A stretch of 5,313 nt of DNA, taken from Bacteroidales bacterium (GTDB taxonomy: Bacteria; Bacteroidota; Bacteroidia; Bacteroidales; UBA932). A program made the position numbers and the translations under genes. A model generated the notes under the pieces. That model searched no databases. It was not told the origin of the DNA and was given only the letters and a program-made list of their open reading frames with translations. Numbering within the stretch: the stretch's first letter is position 1; every line of letters begins with the position of its first letter. The DNA is taken from contig JAFYIK010000195.1 in NCBI GenBank assembly GCA_017538685.1, positions 1 to 5,313 of the forward strand. Reading direction: 5' to 3'. Shown one piece after another: positions 1-5,313 of the stretch.

Positions 1-34
1 AGGAAAGTCCGAAAAAATTACGATATTTGATGCT

Positions 35-1273
35 ATGAGCACCAAACTGACCACACTATTAATCCTTTTACCTTTACTCTTCGGCTGCGAGGACAGCGGC
101 GTCATCGCCCCGCCGGAGGATACACACAAACAGGCGATAGTGGACGACACTACGCCTCCCGTAAACCCGCAGGAGCCTGCAGACACAACCACCACGCCGG
201 AACCCGCGGACACGACGACCACGCCGACCACGCCGACCGATCCTGAGCCCCCGGTCGAGATCCCCGAGGACGCTATCCTCGTGACAAACCCTTTGATGGA
301 GGTTTATCTGGAAGAGGTGAACTACCCGGAAGGAGACTGGTCCTACAGCAAGATCCTGGACTATCCGGGCGGCGGTTTTGAAGGTGTGGGCGACCTCCCG
401 CAGACCGTCACGATATCGTGGACCGAAAAGGCATCGGGAGCGCTTACCCTCACCCTCACAGAGGGCGACTGGAGCAGAACTTACAGCGTGTCTTCAGGCA
501 AGACTTCCTGCGATGTGACCAACCTGGTCCCGAACCGCAAATACGAATGGGTGGTCACGACCTCCGACGGCACCGAGGTGGCGAAAAACTATTTCTGGAC
601 CAAAGGCCATCTGCATCAGATCTTTTTCACCAAGCAGGTCCGCAACGGCCGCGACCTCGGCGGCTGGAAGACCAAAGACGGCAAGACGGTCAAGTATCGC
701 AAGATCTACCGCTCGGGCAAGCCGTCCGAGAGCTATGCCGATGCGGCCGGAGTCAAAGATATGCGCGCCGAAGGCATCAAGGCCCAGCTTGACCTCCGCG
801 AAATCAGCGACAGCCACGACAAAAGTTCTCCTATGGGAAACGATGTGGACTTCTTCGTCGGCGATTTCGAGAACGGATATAAGGCTATGATGGAAGAAGG
901 CACCAAGGTGAAAGCATCGTTCGAGTTCGTGCTGAAAAGCCTGAAAGCCGGCAAACCCGTGCTTTTCCACTGCTCCATAGGCAGCGACCGCACCGGCACA
1001 TTCTCGATTCTGCTGCTTGGTCTTCTCGGCGTGCCGGAACCCGACCTCTGCAAGGAGTACGAAATCACCTACTTCGCTCCGGAAAAATGGAGCGTCACGA
1101 ACGGCAAGGTGGACCGCCTGCGCACCAACAAGAACCGTTATCTCCAGGCAATCAACTATCTGTTGAAATTCGGGTCCTATAAAGATTTCCGCGCCTGTGT
1201 CGAAAAGTATTTCCTGTCGATAGGCGTGTCACAGACTGATATCAACGATTTCAGAACCCTGATGCTCGAATAG
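35..1273 (+). CDS. Lipoprotein with Fn3-like region and CX5R tyrosine/dual-specificity phosphatase domain
   Basis: Predicted exported, lipid-anchored phosphoester hydrolase of 412 residues. Residues 1-18 are a lipoprotein signal peptide: K4, a Leu-rich core, and lipobox L15-F16-G17 before C18. Acidic residues follow the cysteine (C-E-D-S), which may favour surface export in Bacteroidota, though the match to known export signals is loose. Residues 19-85 are a Pro/Thr/Asp/Glu-rich linker. Residues about 120-190 look beta-rich and Fn3-like (TVTISW near the start, YEWVV near the end). The phosphatase domain spans about 195-412: NGRDLGGW at 204-211, YRSGK at 225-229, DLRE at 253-256, and the loop HCSIGSDRTG at 312-321 with nucleophile C313 and R319. 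This matches the Y_phosphatase3-type family (PF13350), whose members include phosphotyrosine and phosphoinositide phosphatases. I cannot place the general acid; D272 and D277 are candidates. The substrate is unknown. The ATG at 35 is the only start giving a complete signal peptide. The next gene begins 3 nt downstream. Confidence 0.88.
   Translation: MSTKLTTLLILLPLLFGCEDSGVIAPPEDTHKQAIVDDTTPPVNPQEPADTTTTPEPADTTTTPTTPTDPEPPVEIPEDAILVTNPLMEVYLEEVNYPEGDWSYSKILDYPGGGFEGVGDLPQTVTISWTEKASGALTLTLTEGDWSRTYSVSSGKTSCDVTNLVPNRKYEWVVTTSDGTEVAKNYFWTKGHLHQIFFTKQVRNGRDLGGWKTKDGKTVKYRKIYRSGKPSESYADAAGVKDMRAEGIKAQLDLREISDSHDKSSPMGNDVDFFVGDFENGYKAMMEEGTKVKASFEFVLKSLKAGKPVLFHCSIGSDRTGTFSILLLGLLGVPEPDLCKEYEITYFAPEKWSVTNGKVDRLRTNKNRYLQAINYLLKFGSYKDFRACVEKYFLSIGVSQTDINDFRTLMLE
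173..226 (+). repeat. Two tandem 27-bp units encoding EPADTTTTP in the lipoprotein linker
   Basis: Residues 47-55 and 56-64 of the phosphatase lipoprotein are the same nonapeptide, EPADTTTTP, followed by a decayed Thr/Pro stretch. Five of the nine codons differ between the two DNA copies, all at synonymous positions. The peptide is therefore repeated more faithfully than the DNA. It is a flexible, possibly O-glycosylatable spacer that would hold the catalytic part away from the membrane; the spacer role is inference from composition. Confidence 0.8.
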
Positions 1274-1276
1274 CCT

Positions 1277-2500
1277 ATGCGAACGCTTAAATCAATACTT
1301 CTCACCGCTCTCCTGGCGCTGTCCGCTTTCACGGCTGGCGCGAGGGCGGATTCGCTGGGCCTGGCATACTCCGTCCGCGGGGTGGTAGTGGACTCGCGCA
1401 GCGGAAACAGGATGGCGGCCGTGGGCATACGGGTCAGCGGGCGCGACTATGCGACCGTGTCCAATGCGGACGGCGCGTTCGTGATCAAGTCGGACGGGCC
1501 GATCAGCGAGCTGACGTTCTCCTATGTGGGCTACCAGACCCTGACGCTGCCCGTGGCGGGCACGGAAGTGACGGCGCGGATGGTGCAGGAGCGCTACCTG
1601 CTCGACCCGTCGAGCATCATCACGGGCGAGCCGATGGAGATAGTCCGCAGCGCCGTGATGCTGATCCGCGAGAACTACCCCGACCGGTCGGAGCTGCTCA
1701 AATGCTTCTATCGTGAGACGCTGCAGAAACGCGGGCGTTTCATCTCAGTGGCCGAGGCAGTGTCGCGCGTGTACAAATCGTCGTACTACGGGCTGGACCA
1801 CGGCGACCGCGTGGCCCTGGACAAGAGCCGTATGCTGATGAGCCAGCGCAGCCGCGACACCCTGAGTGTGAAAGTCCAGGGCGGGCCGACCCTCCCGATC
1901 ACGGCCGACGTCGTGGGCGACCGCGACCTCCTGCTGGACGATATTCTGGCGGGCAAGTACATACTCGAAATGGGCGCCCCCGCATATATCGGCGACCGCC
2001 TTCAGTTCGTCATACATTTCGAGCCGGCGGAGAAATGCGAATATGCCCTGTTCTACGGGACTATGTATATAGACCGCGAGAGGCTGTTCTTCACCCGCGT
2101 GGAGATGGCGCTGGACGTTTCCGACCCCGCGCTCGCCACCCGTCAGCTGCTGCAAAAAAAACCTTTAGGCCTCCGTTTCACGCCGAAAGAAATTTCTTTC
2201 ATCATCTCGTATCGCTACGACGGAGCGGTGTGCAGGATGGATTATTACCGTTCCACGTACCGCTTCAATTGCGACTGGAAAAAGAGGATGCTGAAGACCA
2301 ACTACACCATCGTGAACGAGACCGTGGTCACTGACGTGATCCGGCCGGTAGTGCCCATCAGCCGCGACGAACAGTTCCGTCCGTCAGACACGATGGCGGA
2401 CAAAGCGGCCGCGTTCTTCGACCCCGAATTCTGGCAGGGATACAACATAATCGAGCCCACGGAATCCCTCGAGCACGCGGCGAAACGCCTGCAGAAATAA
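1277..2500 (+). CDS. Exported protein with carboxypeptidase-D regulatory-like domain and unknown C-terminal region
   Basis: A 407-residue protein with a Sec signal peptide: R2 and K5, a hydrophobic stretch at about 7-20, and a likely signal peptidase I site after A24 (A22-R23-A24, then D25). There is no lipobox. Residues about 33-100 fit the carboxypeptidase-D regulatory-like beta-sandwich (PF13715 type): RGVVVDSRSG, then VSNADGAFVI at 61-70 and a closing SYVGYQT at 82-88. In Bacteroidota this fold usually precedes a TonB-dependent receptor, but no plug or barrel follows here. Residues about 110-400 are a mixed alpha/beta region ending in DPEFWQGYNIIEP (382-394). I recall similar standalone proteins in Bacteroidales annotated only by the N-terminal domain. 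The function is unknown. The start lies 3 nt after the phosphatase stop, so translational coupling and a shared transcript are likely. The gene ends one base from the stop of the convergent ATPase gene. Confidence 0.85.
   Translation: MRTLKSILLTALLALSAFTAGARADSLGLAYSVRGVVVDSRSGNRMAAVGIRVSGRDYATVSNADGAFVIKSDGPISELTFSYVGYQTLTLPVAGTEVTARMVQERYLLDPSSIITGEPMEIVRSAVMLIRENYPDRSELLKCFYRETLQKRGRFISVAEAVSRVYKSSYYGLDHGDRVALDKSRMLMSQRSRDTLSVKVQGGPTLPITADVVGDRDLLLDDILAGKYILEMGAPAYIGDRLQFVIHFEPAEKCEYALFYGTMYIDRERLFFTRVEMALDVSDPALATRQLLQKKPLGLRFTPKEISFIISYRYDGAVCRMDYYRSTYRFNCDWKKRMLKTNYTIVNETVVTDVIRPVVPISRDEQFRPSDTMADKAAAFFDPEFWQGYNIIEPTESLEHAAKRLQK
2154..2161 (+). other. Homopolymeric A8 tract inside the coding region
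   Basis: Eight consecutive A residues sit within codons Q293-K294-K295 of the exported protein, in otherwise GC-rich DNA. Loss of one A would bring TAG at 2166-2168 into frame at once. A -1 shift would continue to a TGA at 2332-2334. The tract could be a slippage site, but the gene is intact as read. Confidence 0.55.
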
Positions 2501-2501
2501 C

Positions 2502-3641
2502 TTAAATTCCGAAGAAATATTTGCGGACCCAGTACTCGAACAGCGGGTCCAGGACGACTGCGCCGCCGCCGGGGAGGAAGGTGACGATTTCCTTTTTCTC
2601 CAGGGCGTCCTTCAGACGGACGACATTGGCGGAAGAATTAAGGCCGTACTTCGCGATAACGTCCGAAGAGCTGAATTTGGTCTCGCCGTCCAGGATCGCG
2701 CGCAGCAGGAACACCTGGAAATTGGTCAGTCCGTTCATCACGGCCATAAAGCGCGGCTCGTGCATAGCGATAAGCGAGAGCATACTCTCGTCCACCACCG
2801 CCTGGGTGATGTACCCGCGGCTGAGACCGTCGCAGATGGCGGCGAAATGGTTTACGTAGTAGATATTGCAGCGGAGCTTTGCGCAGACGTCGCGTATGAG
2901 CTCCTTGTCGATCACCTTTCCGCTTACGAGGAAACCGCGGGTGACGTAGTTCTCGATGTCCTTCACGCTGACGGGCTCGAGCTTTACCCTCTCCACCATA
3001 CGGTAGAAGTAGCGCCTGACCTCGAAGATGTCTTTCATCGCGTTCACCATACTTCCTATCCACACCCAGCTGCAGTGTCCGCGCGGGGCTTTGCGCACTA
3101 TTTCTTCGAAAATTTGCAGGATGTGGTCCGGATCGTCCGTCAGCAGGATGTTCTGGAACTCGAACACGCAGACGTAAAGCTTCTCCCGGCTTTCCGCTGC
3201 GATGCGGTACGGCAGGCTGAACACGGCGCGCAAGGAAGCGTCGGTGAGAGGCCCCTCCAGCGAGAGGAAATTGCCGCCGCGGGCATAGGATTCGGGGTCG
3301 AAGCGCAGGGCGCTGTGGGTCAGATACCGGCCGCACATCTCCCCGATCTCCTCCGGAGTGCCGGCATACTGCCCGATCACGGCTGATGCCAGCCGGATGG
3401 CGAACGCTTCTGCGGTGCGGGCGCTCATCAGCGAAAGGTCCAACGTGCGGAAGCCGGCCTGGGAGGCGCGCAGCGAGAGGAAGGTCTCGCGGAGCAGGGA
3501 AGTCTTACCTGTCTTCGGCGGCTCGTAGATCACGGCGTTCTCGCTGCGCGCAAGCAGGCCGGCCAGCTGCTCCTGCTCGGAGCGGCGCCCGACGAAACTC
3601 TTGCCGGTGACATAACGGTCGTATGTGAAGACAGTGTCCAT
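2502..3641 (-). CDS. P-loop ATPase of the archaeal-ATPase/ATPase_2 type with C-terminal winged-helix-like region
   Basis: A 379-residue cytoplasmic ATP-binding protein of unknown cellular role. From the N-terminus it has FVGRRSEQEQL at 16-26 (the FxGRxxE box of archaeal-type ATPases) and a P-loop at 40-47, E-P-P-K-T-G-K-T, where Glu replaces the usual first Gly. A Walker B-like strand, YVCVFEFQN, lies at 156-164 with Phe at the usual Asp position and E161 retained. A sensor-1-like IGSM follows at 195-198. After a helical lid, residues about 305-360 resemble a winged helix, and the tail DPLFEYWVRKYF (365-376) is typical of these proteins. I take the ATG at 3641. An in-frame TTG at 3650 adds only MVD and lies close to the predicted transcription start. 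The gene is divergent from rplU across about 160 bp. The family is known in Bacteroidota, but I cannot assign a pathway; regulation, DNA handling or defence are all open. Confidence 0.82.
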   Translation of the reverse strand: MDTVFTYDRYVTGKSFVGRRSEQEQLAGLLARSENAVIYEPPKTGKTSLLRETFLSLRASQAGFRTLDLSLMSARTAEAFAIRLASAVIGQYAGTPEEIGEMCGRYLTHSALRFDPESYARGGNFLSLEGPLTDASLRAVFSLPYRIAAESREKLYVCVFEFQNILLTDDPDHILQIFEEIVRKAPRGHCSWVWIGSMVNAMKDIFEVRRYFYRMVERVKLEPVSVKDIENYVTRGFLVSGKVIDKELIRDVCAKLRCNIYYVNHFAAICDGLSRGYITQAVVDESMLSLIAMHEPRFMAVMNGLTNFQVFLLRAILDGETKFSSSDVIAKYGLNSSANVVRLKDALEKKEIVTFLPGGGAVVLDPLFEYWVRKYFFGI

Positions 3642-3662
3642 ATCCACCAAAGGTGATCATTA

Positions 3663-3670
3663 CAAAAATA
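3663..3670 (-). promoter_or_regulatory. Predicted -7 box for the ATPase gene
   Basis: Read on the minus strand this is TATTTTTG, an exact match to the Bacteroidota TAnnTTTG -7 consensus. It ends 21 nt before the ATG at 3641, so the leader would be only about 15 nt. A clear TTTG -33 element is not seen at the expected distance; the matching position is TTTTA-like and falls inside the inverted repeat at 3687-3705. A/T-rich DNA can produce this motif by chance. Confidence 0.5.
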
Positions 3671-3681
3671 GCAAAAAATAT

Positions 3682-3712
3682 TTTGCAGGTAAAAGAATTT
3701 TACCTACTTTTG
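3682..3712 (+). promoter_or_regulatory. Predicted rplU-rpmA-serS promoter (TTTG -33, TAnnTTTG -7)
   Basis: A TTTG -33 element at 3682-3685 is followed after 19 nt by TACTTTTG at 3705-3712, an exact TAnnTTTG -7 match. The spacing fits the primary sigma factor promoters described in Bacteroidota. Transcription would begin near 3718-3720, leaving a leader of roughly 80 nt before rplU. Both boxes lie in the same 8-bp direct repeat, TTTTGCAG, at 3681-3688 and 3708-3715. Confidence 0.75.
3687..3705. promoter_or_regulatory. Perfect 8+8 bp inverted repeat between the rplU -33 and -7 boxes
   Basis: The arms are AGGTAAAA (3687-3694) and TTTTACCT (3698-3705), separated by GAA. The repeat nearly fills the rplU promoter spacer and shares its last base with the -7 box. 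It also covers the place where the -33 element of the opposite promoter should be. That is the position of an operator for a dimeric regulator able to affect both directions. It lies upstream of the predicted rplU transcription start, so it would act as DNA rather than as RNA in that transcript. No regulator gene can be linked to it from the sequence. Confidence 0.5.
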
Positions 3713-3727
3713 CAGCCCATTTTATAG

Positions 3728-3766
3728 ATGACCGCTGAGCAGGTAAAGAGCAGCCGCGAGGGCTGA
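3728..3766 (+). CDS. Possible 12-residue upstream ORF in the rplU leader
   Basis: ATG at 3728 opens a 12-codon frame ([12 protein letters not shown]) ending at TGA 3764-3766, about 10 nt after the predicted transcription start. Its last codons and stop overlap the hairpin at 3751-3765, so a translating ribosome would open that stem. The peptide has no run of one amino acid of the kind seen in classical attenuators. A frame this short can easily arise by chance. Confidence 0.2.
   Translation: MTAEQVKSSREG
3751..3765 (+). promoter_or_regulatory. GC-rich hairpin in the rplU leader
   Basis: CAGCC (3751-3755) pairs with GGCTG (3761-3765) around a 5-nt GCGAG loop. It has five base pairs, four of them G-C except for one A-T. 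No U-tract follows, so it is not an intrinsic terminator. It could be a protein-binding or pausing element, or incidental. Confidence 0.4.
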
Positions 3767-3778
3767 CGCTTACGGCCG

Positions 3779-3797
3779 AAACTTTTAAACAAAGTTT
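3779..3797 (+). promoter_or_regulatory. Start-proximal A/U hairpin before rplU
   Basis: AAACTTT (3779-3785) is perfectly complementary to AAAGTTT (3791-3797) around the loop TAAAC, ending 4 nt before the rplU ATG. Six of the seven pairs are A-U, so the stem is weak and may be only marginally stable. It occupies the site where the ribosome loads and could modulate initiation. Bacteroidota often have A/U-rich sequence here anyway. Confidence 0.4.
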
Positions 3798-3801
3798 TAC
3801 A

Positions 3802-4122
3802 ATGTACGCAATCGTTGATATTGCAGGCCAGCAGTTCAAGGTTGAAGCTGGCAATGAAATCTTCTGCAACCGTCTTCCGGAAGCAAAAGGTGCTGATGTG
3901 GAGTTCGACAAAGTCCTTCTTCTCGACAATGAGGGTAAGGTGAAGGTCGGCGCTCCCTATGTGAAGGGCGTTACCGTCAAGGCCACCGTCCTCGCAGACG
4001 ACGCAAGGGCTGACAAAGTCCTCGTATTCAAGAAGATCCGTCGCAAAGGATTCCAGAAGTGCAACGGACACCGTCAGAAACTCTCCAAAATCCGTATCGC
4101 AGAGATCGCAATCGCTGCTTAA
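3802..4122 (+). CDS. rplU: 50S ribosomal protein bL21
   Basis: Large-subunit ribosomal protein bL21, which binds 23S rRNA. At 106 residues it is close to the usual family length. The N-terminus [14 protein letters not shown] is the conserved family opening and fixes the start. The basic C-terminal signature [16 protein letters not shown] is the rRNA-contacting segment, followed by KIRIAEI. It is the first gene of the likely rplU-rpmA-serS operon, preceded by a consensus Bacteroidota promoter and a leader of about 80 nt. There is no Shine-Dalgarno sequence before the ATG. rpmA follows after 13 nt. Confidence 0.97.
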   Translation: MYAIVDIAGQQFKVEAGNEIFCNRLPEAKGADVEFDKVLLLDNEGKVKVGAPYVKGVTVKATVLADDARADKVLVFKKIRRKGFQKCNGHRQKLSKIRIAEIAIAA

Positions 4123-4135
4123 AACTAGTTGAATT

Positions 4136-4396
4136 ATGGCACACAAGAAAGGACAATCAAGTTCGAAGAACGGTCGTGAATCACAAAGCAAGCGACTTGG
4201 TCTCAAGAAGTTCGGTGGAGAAACCGTGAAGGCTGGCAACATAATCGTCCGCCAGAGAGGAACGGTCCACAACCCTGACAAAAATGTCGGAATGGGTAAG
4301 GATCACACCCTGTATGCCCTCGTGGATGGAACTGTCAAGTTCACCCGCAAGCGCCAGGATAAGTCTTACGTTTCCGTAGTTCCCTTCGAGAACTAA
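4136..4396 (+). CDS. rpmA: 50S ribosomal protein bL27
   Basis: Large-subunit protein bL27 of 86 residues, full family length. The N-terminus is [16 protein letters not shown], without the cleavable extension found in Firmicutes; the mature N-terminal tail reaches toward the peptidyl-transferase centre. Family blocks visible are [21 protein letters not shown] and [16 protein letters not shown]. The segment NPDKNVG replaces the common HPG-type turn, which is minor variation. It follows rplU by 13 nt (containing the 8-bp palindrome AACTAGTT) and precedes serS by 16 nt, as expected for co-transcribed genes. Confidence 0.97.
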   Translation: MAHKKGQSSSKNGRESQSKRLGLKKFGGETVKAGNIIVRQRGTVHNPDKNVGMGKDHTLYALVDGTVKFTRKRQDKSYVSVVPFEN

Positions 4397-4412
4397 TCTC
4401 AAGGGCTAAAAC

Positions 4413-5313
4413 ATGCTTACACTCAAGACGCTGCGCGAAGACCGCGACAAGGTCATCGCAAAACTCAAGATCAAGAATTTCGACGCCGCGCCCCTCGTAG
4501 ACAAAATCATCGAGTTGGACGCGAAGCGTCGTGCTCTGCAGGCCGAGAGCGACGCTCTCCTGTCCGAGCAGAAGCAGAAGGCGGCCGAAATCGGCGCGCT
4601 GATGAAGCAGGGTCTCAAGGAGCAGGCCGAGAAGGCGAAAGCCGCAGTGGCAGAACTCAAGGCAAAGAGCAACGCTCTTCTCACCGAGATGGACGCCGCT
4701 GTCAGCGAAATGGAAGCCAATCTCGTGCTGATCCCCAATATGCCTTGCGACCTCGTAGCGCCCGGTAAGGGAGCCGAAGACAACCAGGTGGTGAAGATGG
4801 GCGGCCCGGAGGTGAACCTTCCGGAAGGCGCCCTCCCTCACTGGGAACTCGCCAAGAAGTACGATATTATCGACTTCGACCTCGGTGTCAAGATCACGGG
4901 AGCAGGTTTCCCTGTCTACAAAGGCAAGGGAGCGAAACTCCAGAGGGCTCTTATCAACTTCTTCCTGGATTGCAACACCGCAGCCGGGTACAAGGAAGTG
5001 GAGCCGCCGGTGATGGTTAACAAAGACTCCGGTTTCGGTACTGGTCAACTTCCCGACAAGGAAGGCCAGATGTACCACGCCGAGGTGGACGACTTCTATA
5101 TGGTCCCCACCGCCGAGGTGCCCGTCACCAACATCTTCCGTGACGTGATCCTTGCCGAGAACGAAATTCCGCAGCGTCTTACCGCTTACACTCCTTGCTT
5201 CCGCCGCGAGGCCGGATCCTACGGCAAGGATGTAAGGGGATTGAATCGCCTCCACCAGTTCGACAAAGTCGAGATAGTGCGCGTGGAGAAGCCCGAGGAC
5301 AGTTATAAGGCCT
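4413..5313 (+). CDS. serS: Seryl-tRNA synthetase, 3' end beyond the window
   Basis: Cytoplasmic class II synthetase that charges tRNA-Ser (and tRNA-Sec where present) with serine. The frame is open for 300 codons and runs off the right edge; the family is usually about 420-430 residues, so roughly the last 120 are missing. Residues 1-110 form the long antiparallel coiled-coil arm that holds the tRNA variable arm, rich in Lys, Glu and Ala. Motif 1 lies at about 192-201 (GYKEVEPPVM). The serine-binding TAE loop is at 233-235 in MVPTAEVPVTN. Motif 2 runs from F263 to E287 with FRREAGSYGKDVRG then RLHQFDKVE. Motif 3 is outside the window. The start MLTLKTLRED is the usual opening, 16 nt after rpmA, in keeping with the same operon. 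I recall serS downstream of rpmA in other Bacteroidota but have not checked this. Confidence 0.96.
   Translation, partial: MLTLKTLREDRDKVIAKLKIKNFDAAPLVDKIIELDAKRRALQAESDALLSEQKQKAAEIGALMKQGLKEQAEKAKAAVAELKAKSNALLTEMDAAVSEMEANLVLIPNMPCDLVAPGKGAEDNQVVKMGGPEVNLPEGALPHWELAKKYDIIDFDLGVKITGAGFPVYKGKGAKLQRALINFFLDCNTAAGYKEVEPPVMVNKDSGFGTGQLPDKEGQMYHAEVDDFYMVPTAEVPVTNIFRDVILAENEIPQRLTAYTPCFRREAGSYGKDVRGLNRLHQFDKVEIVRVEKPEDSYKA

Larger units (their letters stand above)
3716..3801 (+). promoter_or_regulatory. rplU leader region
   Basis: About 80 nt between the predicted transcription start and the L21 start codon. It contains a 12-codon ORF, a GC-rich hairpin and an A/U hairpin next to the start codon, each listed separately. 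A second copy of GCAGGTAAA (3739-3747) repeats the sequence at 3685-3693 in the promoter. Alternative pairings are possible, for example GCCG at 3753-3756 with CGGC at 3773-3776. L21 mRNA leaders with regulatory structure are known in Firmicutes; whether this is an equivalent is inference. Confidence 0.4.

Noticed and set aside
1..11. AGGAAAGTCCG resembles the conserved 5' region of bacterial RNase P RNA.
   Set aside because: The match stops after 11 nt, continues into an A-run and then the lipoprotein gene, and none of the other conserved RNase P blocks follow.
22..29. GATATTTG as a -7 box for the phosphatase operon.
   Set aside because: It has one mismatch to TAnnTTTG, no -33 element can be judged this close to the window edge, and it would put the transcript start at or past the ATG at 35.
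2481..2491. GGCG-AAA-CGCC mini-hairpin as a terminator for the left operon.
   Set aside because: It has only four base pairs, lies inside the coding region and has no U-tract after it.
2760..3386. Plus-strand open frame of 208 codons opposite the ATPase gene.
   Set aside because: It is a GC-bias shadow of a gene with recognisable P-loop ATPase motifs; its His/Val/Ala-rich translation matches no family I know.
3642..3650. TTG at 3650 as the ATPase start codon.
   Set aside because: The in-frame ATG at 3641 is better, because the TTG adds only three residues and sits within a few bases of the predicted transcription start.
4123..4130. AACTAGTT palindrome between rplU and rpmA as an operator.
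   Set aside because: An 8-bp self-complementary word in a 13-nt intra-operon gap is common by chance and has no promoter near it.
3700..4281. Minus-strand open frame of 193 codons across rplU and rpmA.
   Set aside because: It is antisense to two certain ribosomal protein genes and has no promoter or recognisable domain.
4341..5255. Long minus-strand open frame of 304 codons.
   Set aside because: It lies antisense to serS, which shows clear SerRS motifs on the plus strand. The minus-strand translation has low-complexity, unrecognisable content.

Overview
The window looks like chromosomal DNA from a member of the Bacteroidota, probably Bacteroidales. Four things point there. Two promoter boxes match the Bacteroidota TAnnTTTG -7 consensus. 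The start codons have no convincing Shine-Dalgarno sequence and A/T-rich upstream stretches. One gene carries a free-standing carboxypeptidase-D regulatory-like domain. The SerRS and L27 sequences have a Bacteroidota flavour. The coding DNA is moderately GC-rich by eye, so I would not guess a genus.

Layout. Positions 35-2500 (+) hold two genes 3 nt apart, probably one operon: a lipoprotein with a CX5R tyrosine/dual-specificity phosphatase domain, then an exported protein with a carboxypeptidase-regulatory-like domain and a long C-terminal region of unknown function. Positions 2502-3641 (-) hold an archaeal-type P-loop ATPase with a C-terminal winged-helix-like region. It converges on the second gene with one base between the two stop codons. 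Positions 3642-3801 are a compact divergent control region: a promoter firing left toward the ATPase gene, a promoter firing right toward rplU, a perfect 8+8 bp inverted repeat between the rplU -33 and -7 boxes, and a leader of about 80 nt with two small hairpins and a possible 12-codon upstream ORF. Positions 3802-5313 (+) are rplU (bL21), rpmA (bL27) and the first 300 codons of serS, which runs off the right edge. The gaps of 13 and 16 nt fit one translation operon.

The right half is ordinary housekeeping: two large-subunit ribosomal proteins made together with seryl-tRNA synthetase. The left half is envelope-directed. Both its products carry export signals, and the pair could act on a shared cell-surface or periplasmic substrate, but nothing in the sequence names it. 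No mobile element, CRISPR array, tRNA or rRNA is visible. The best candidates for something undescribed are the palindrome in the shared ATPase/rplU promoter region, the structured rplU leader, the non-canonical ATPase nucleotide-binding motifs, and the anchored phosphatase paired with the unknown exported protein.
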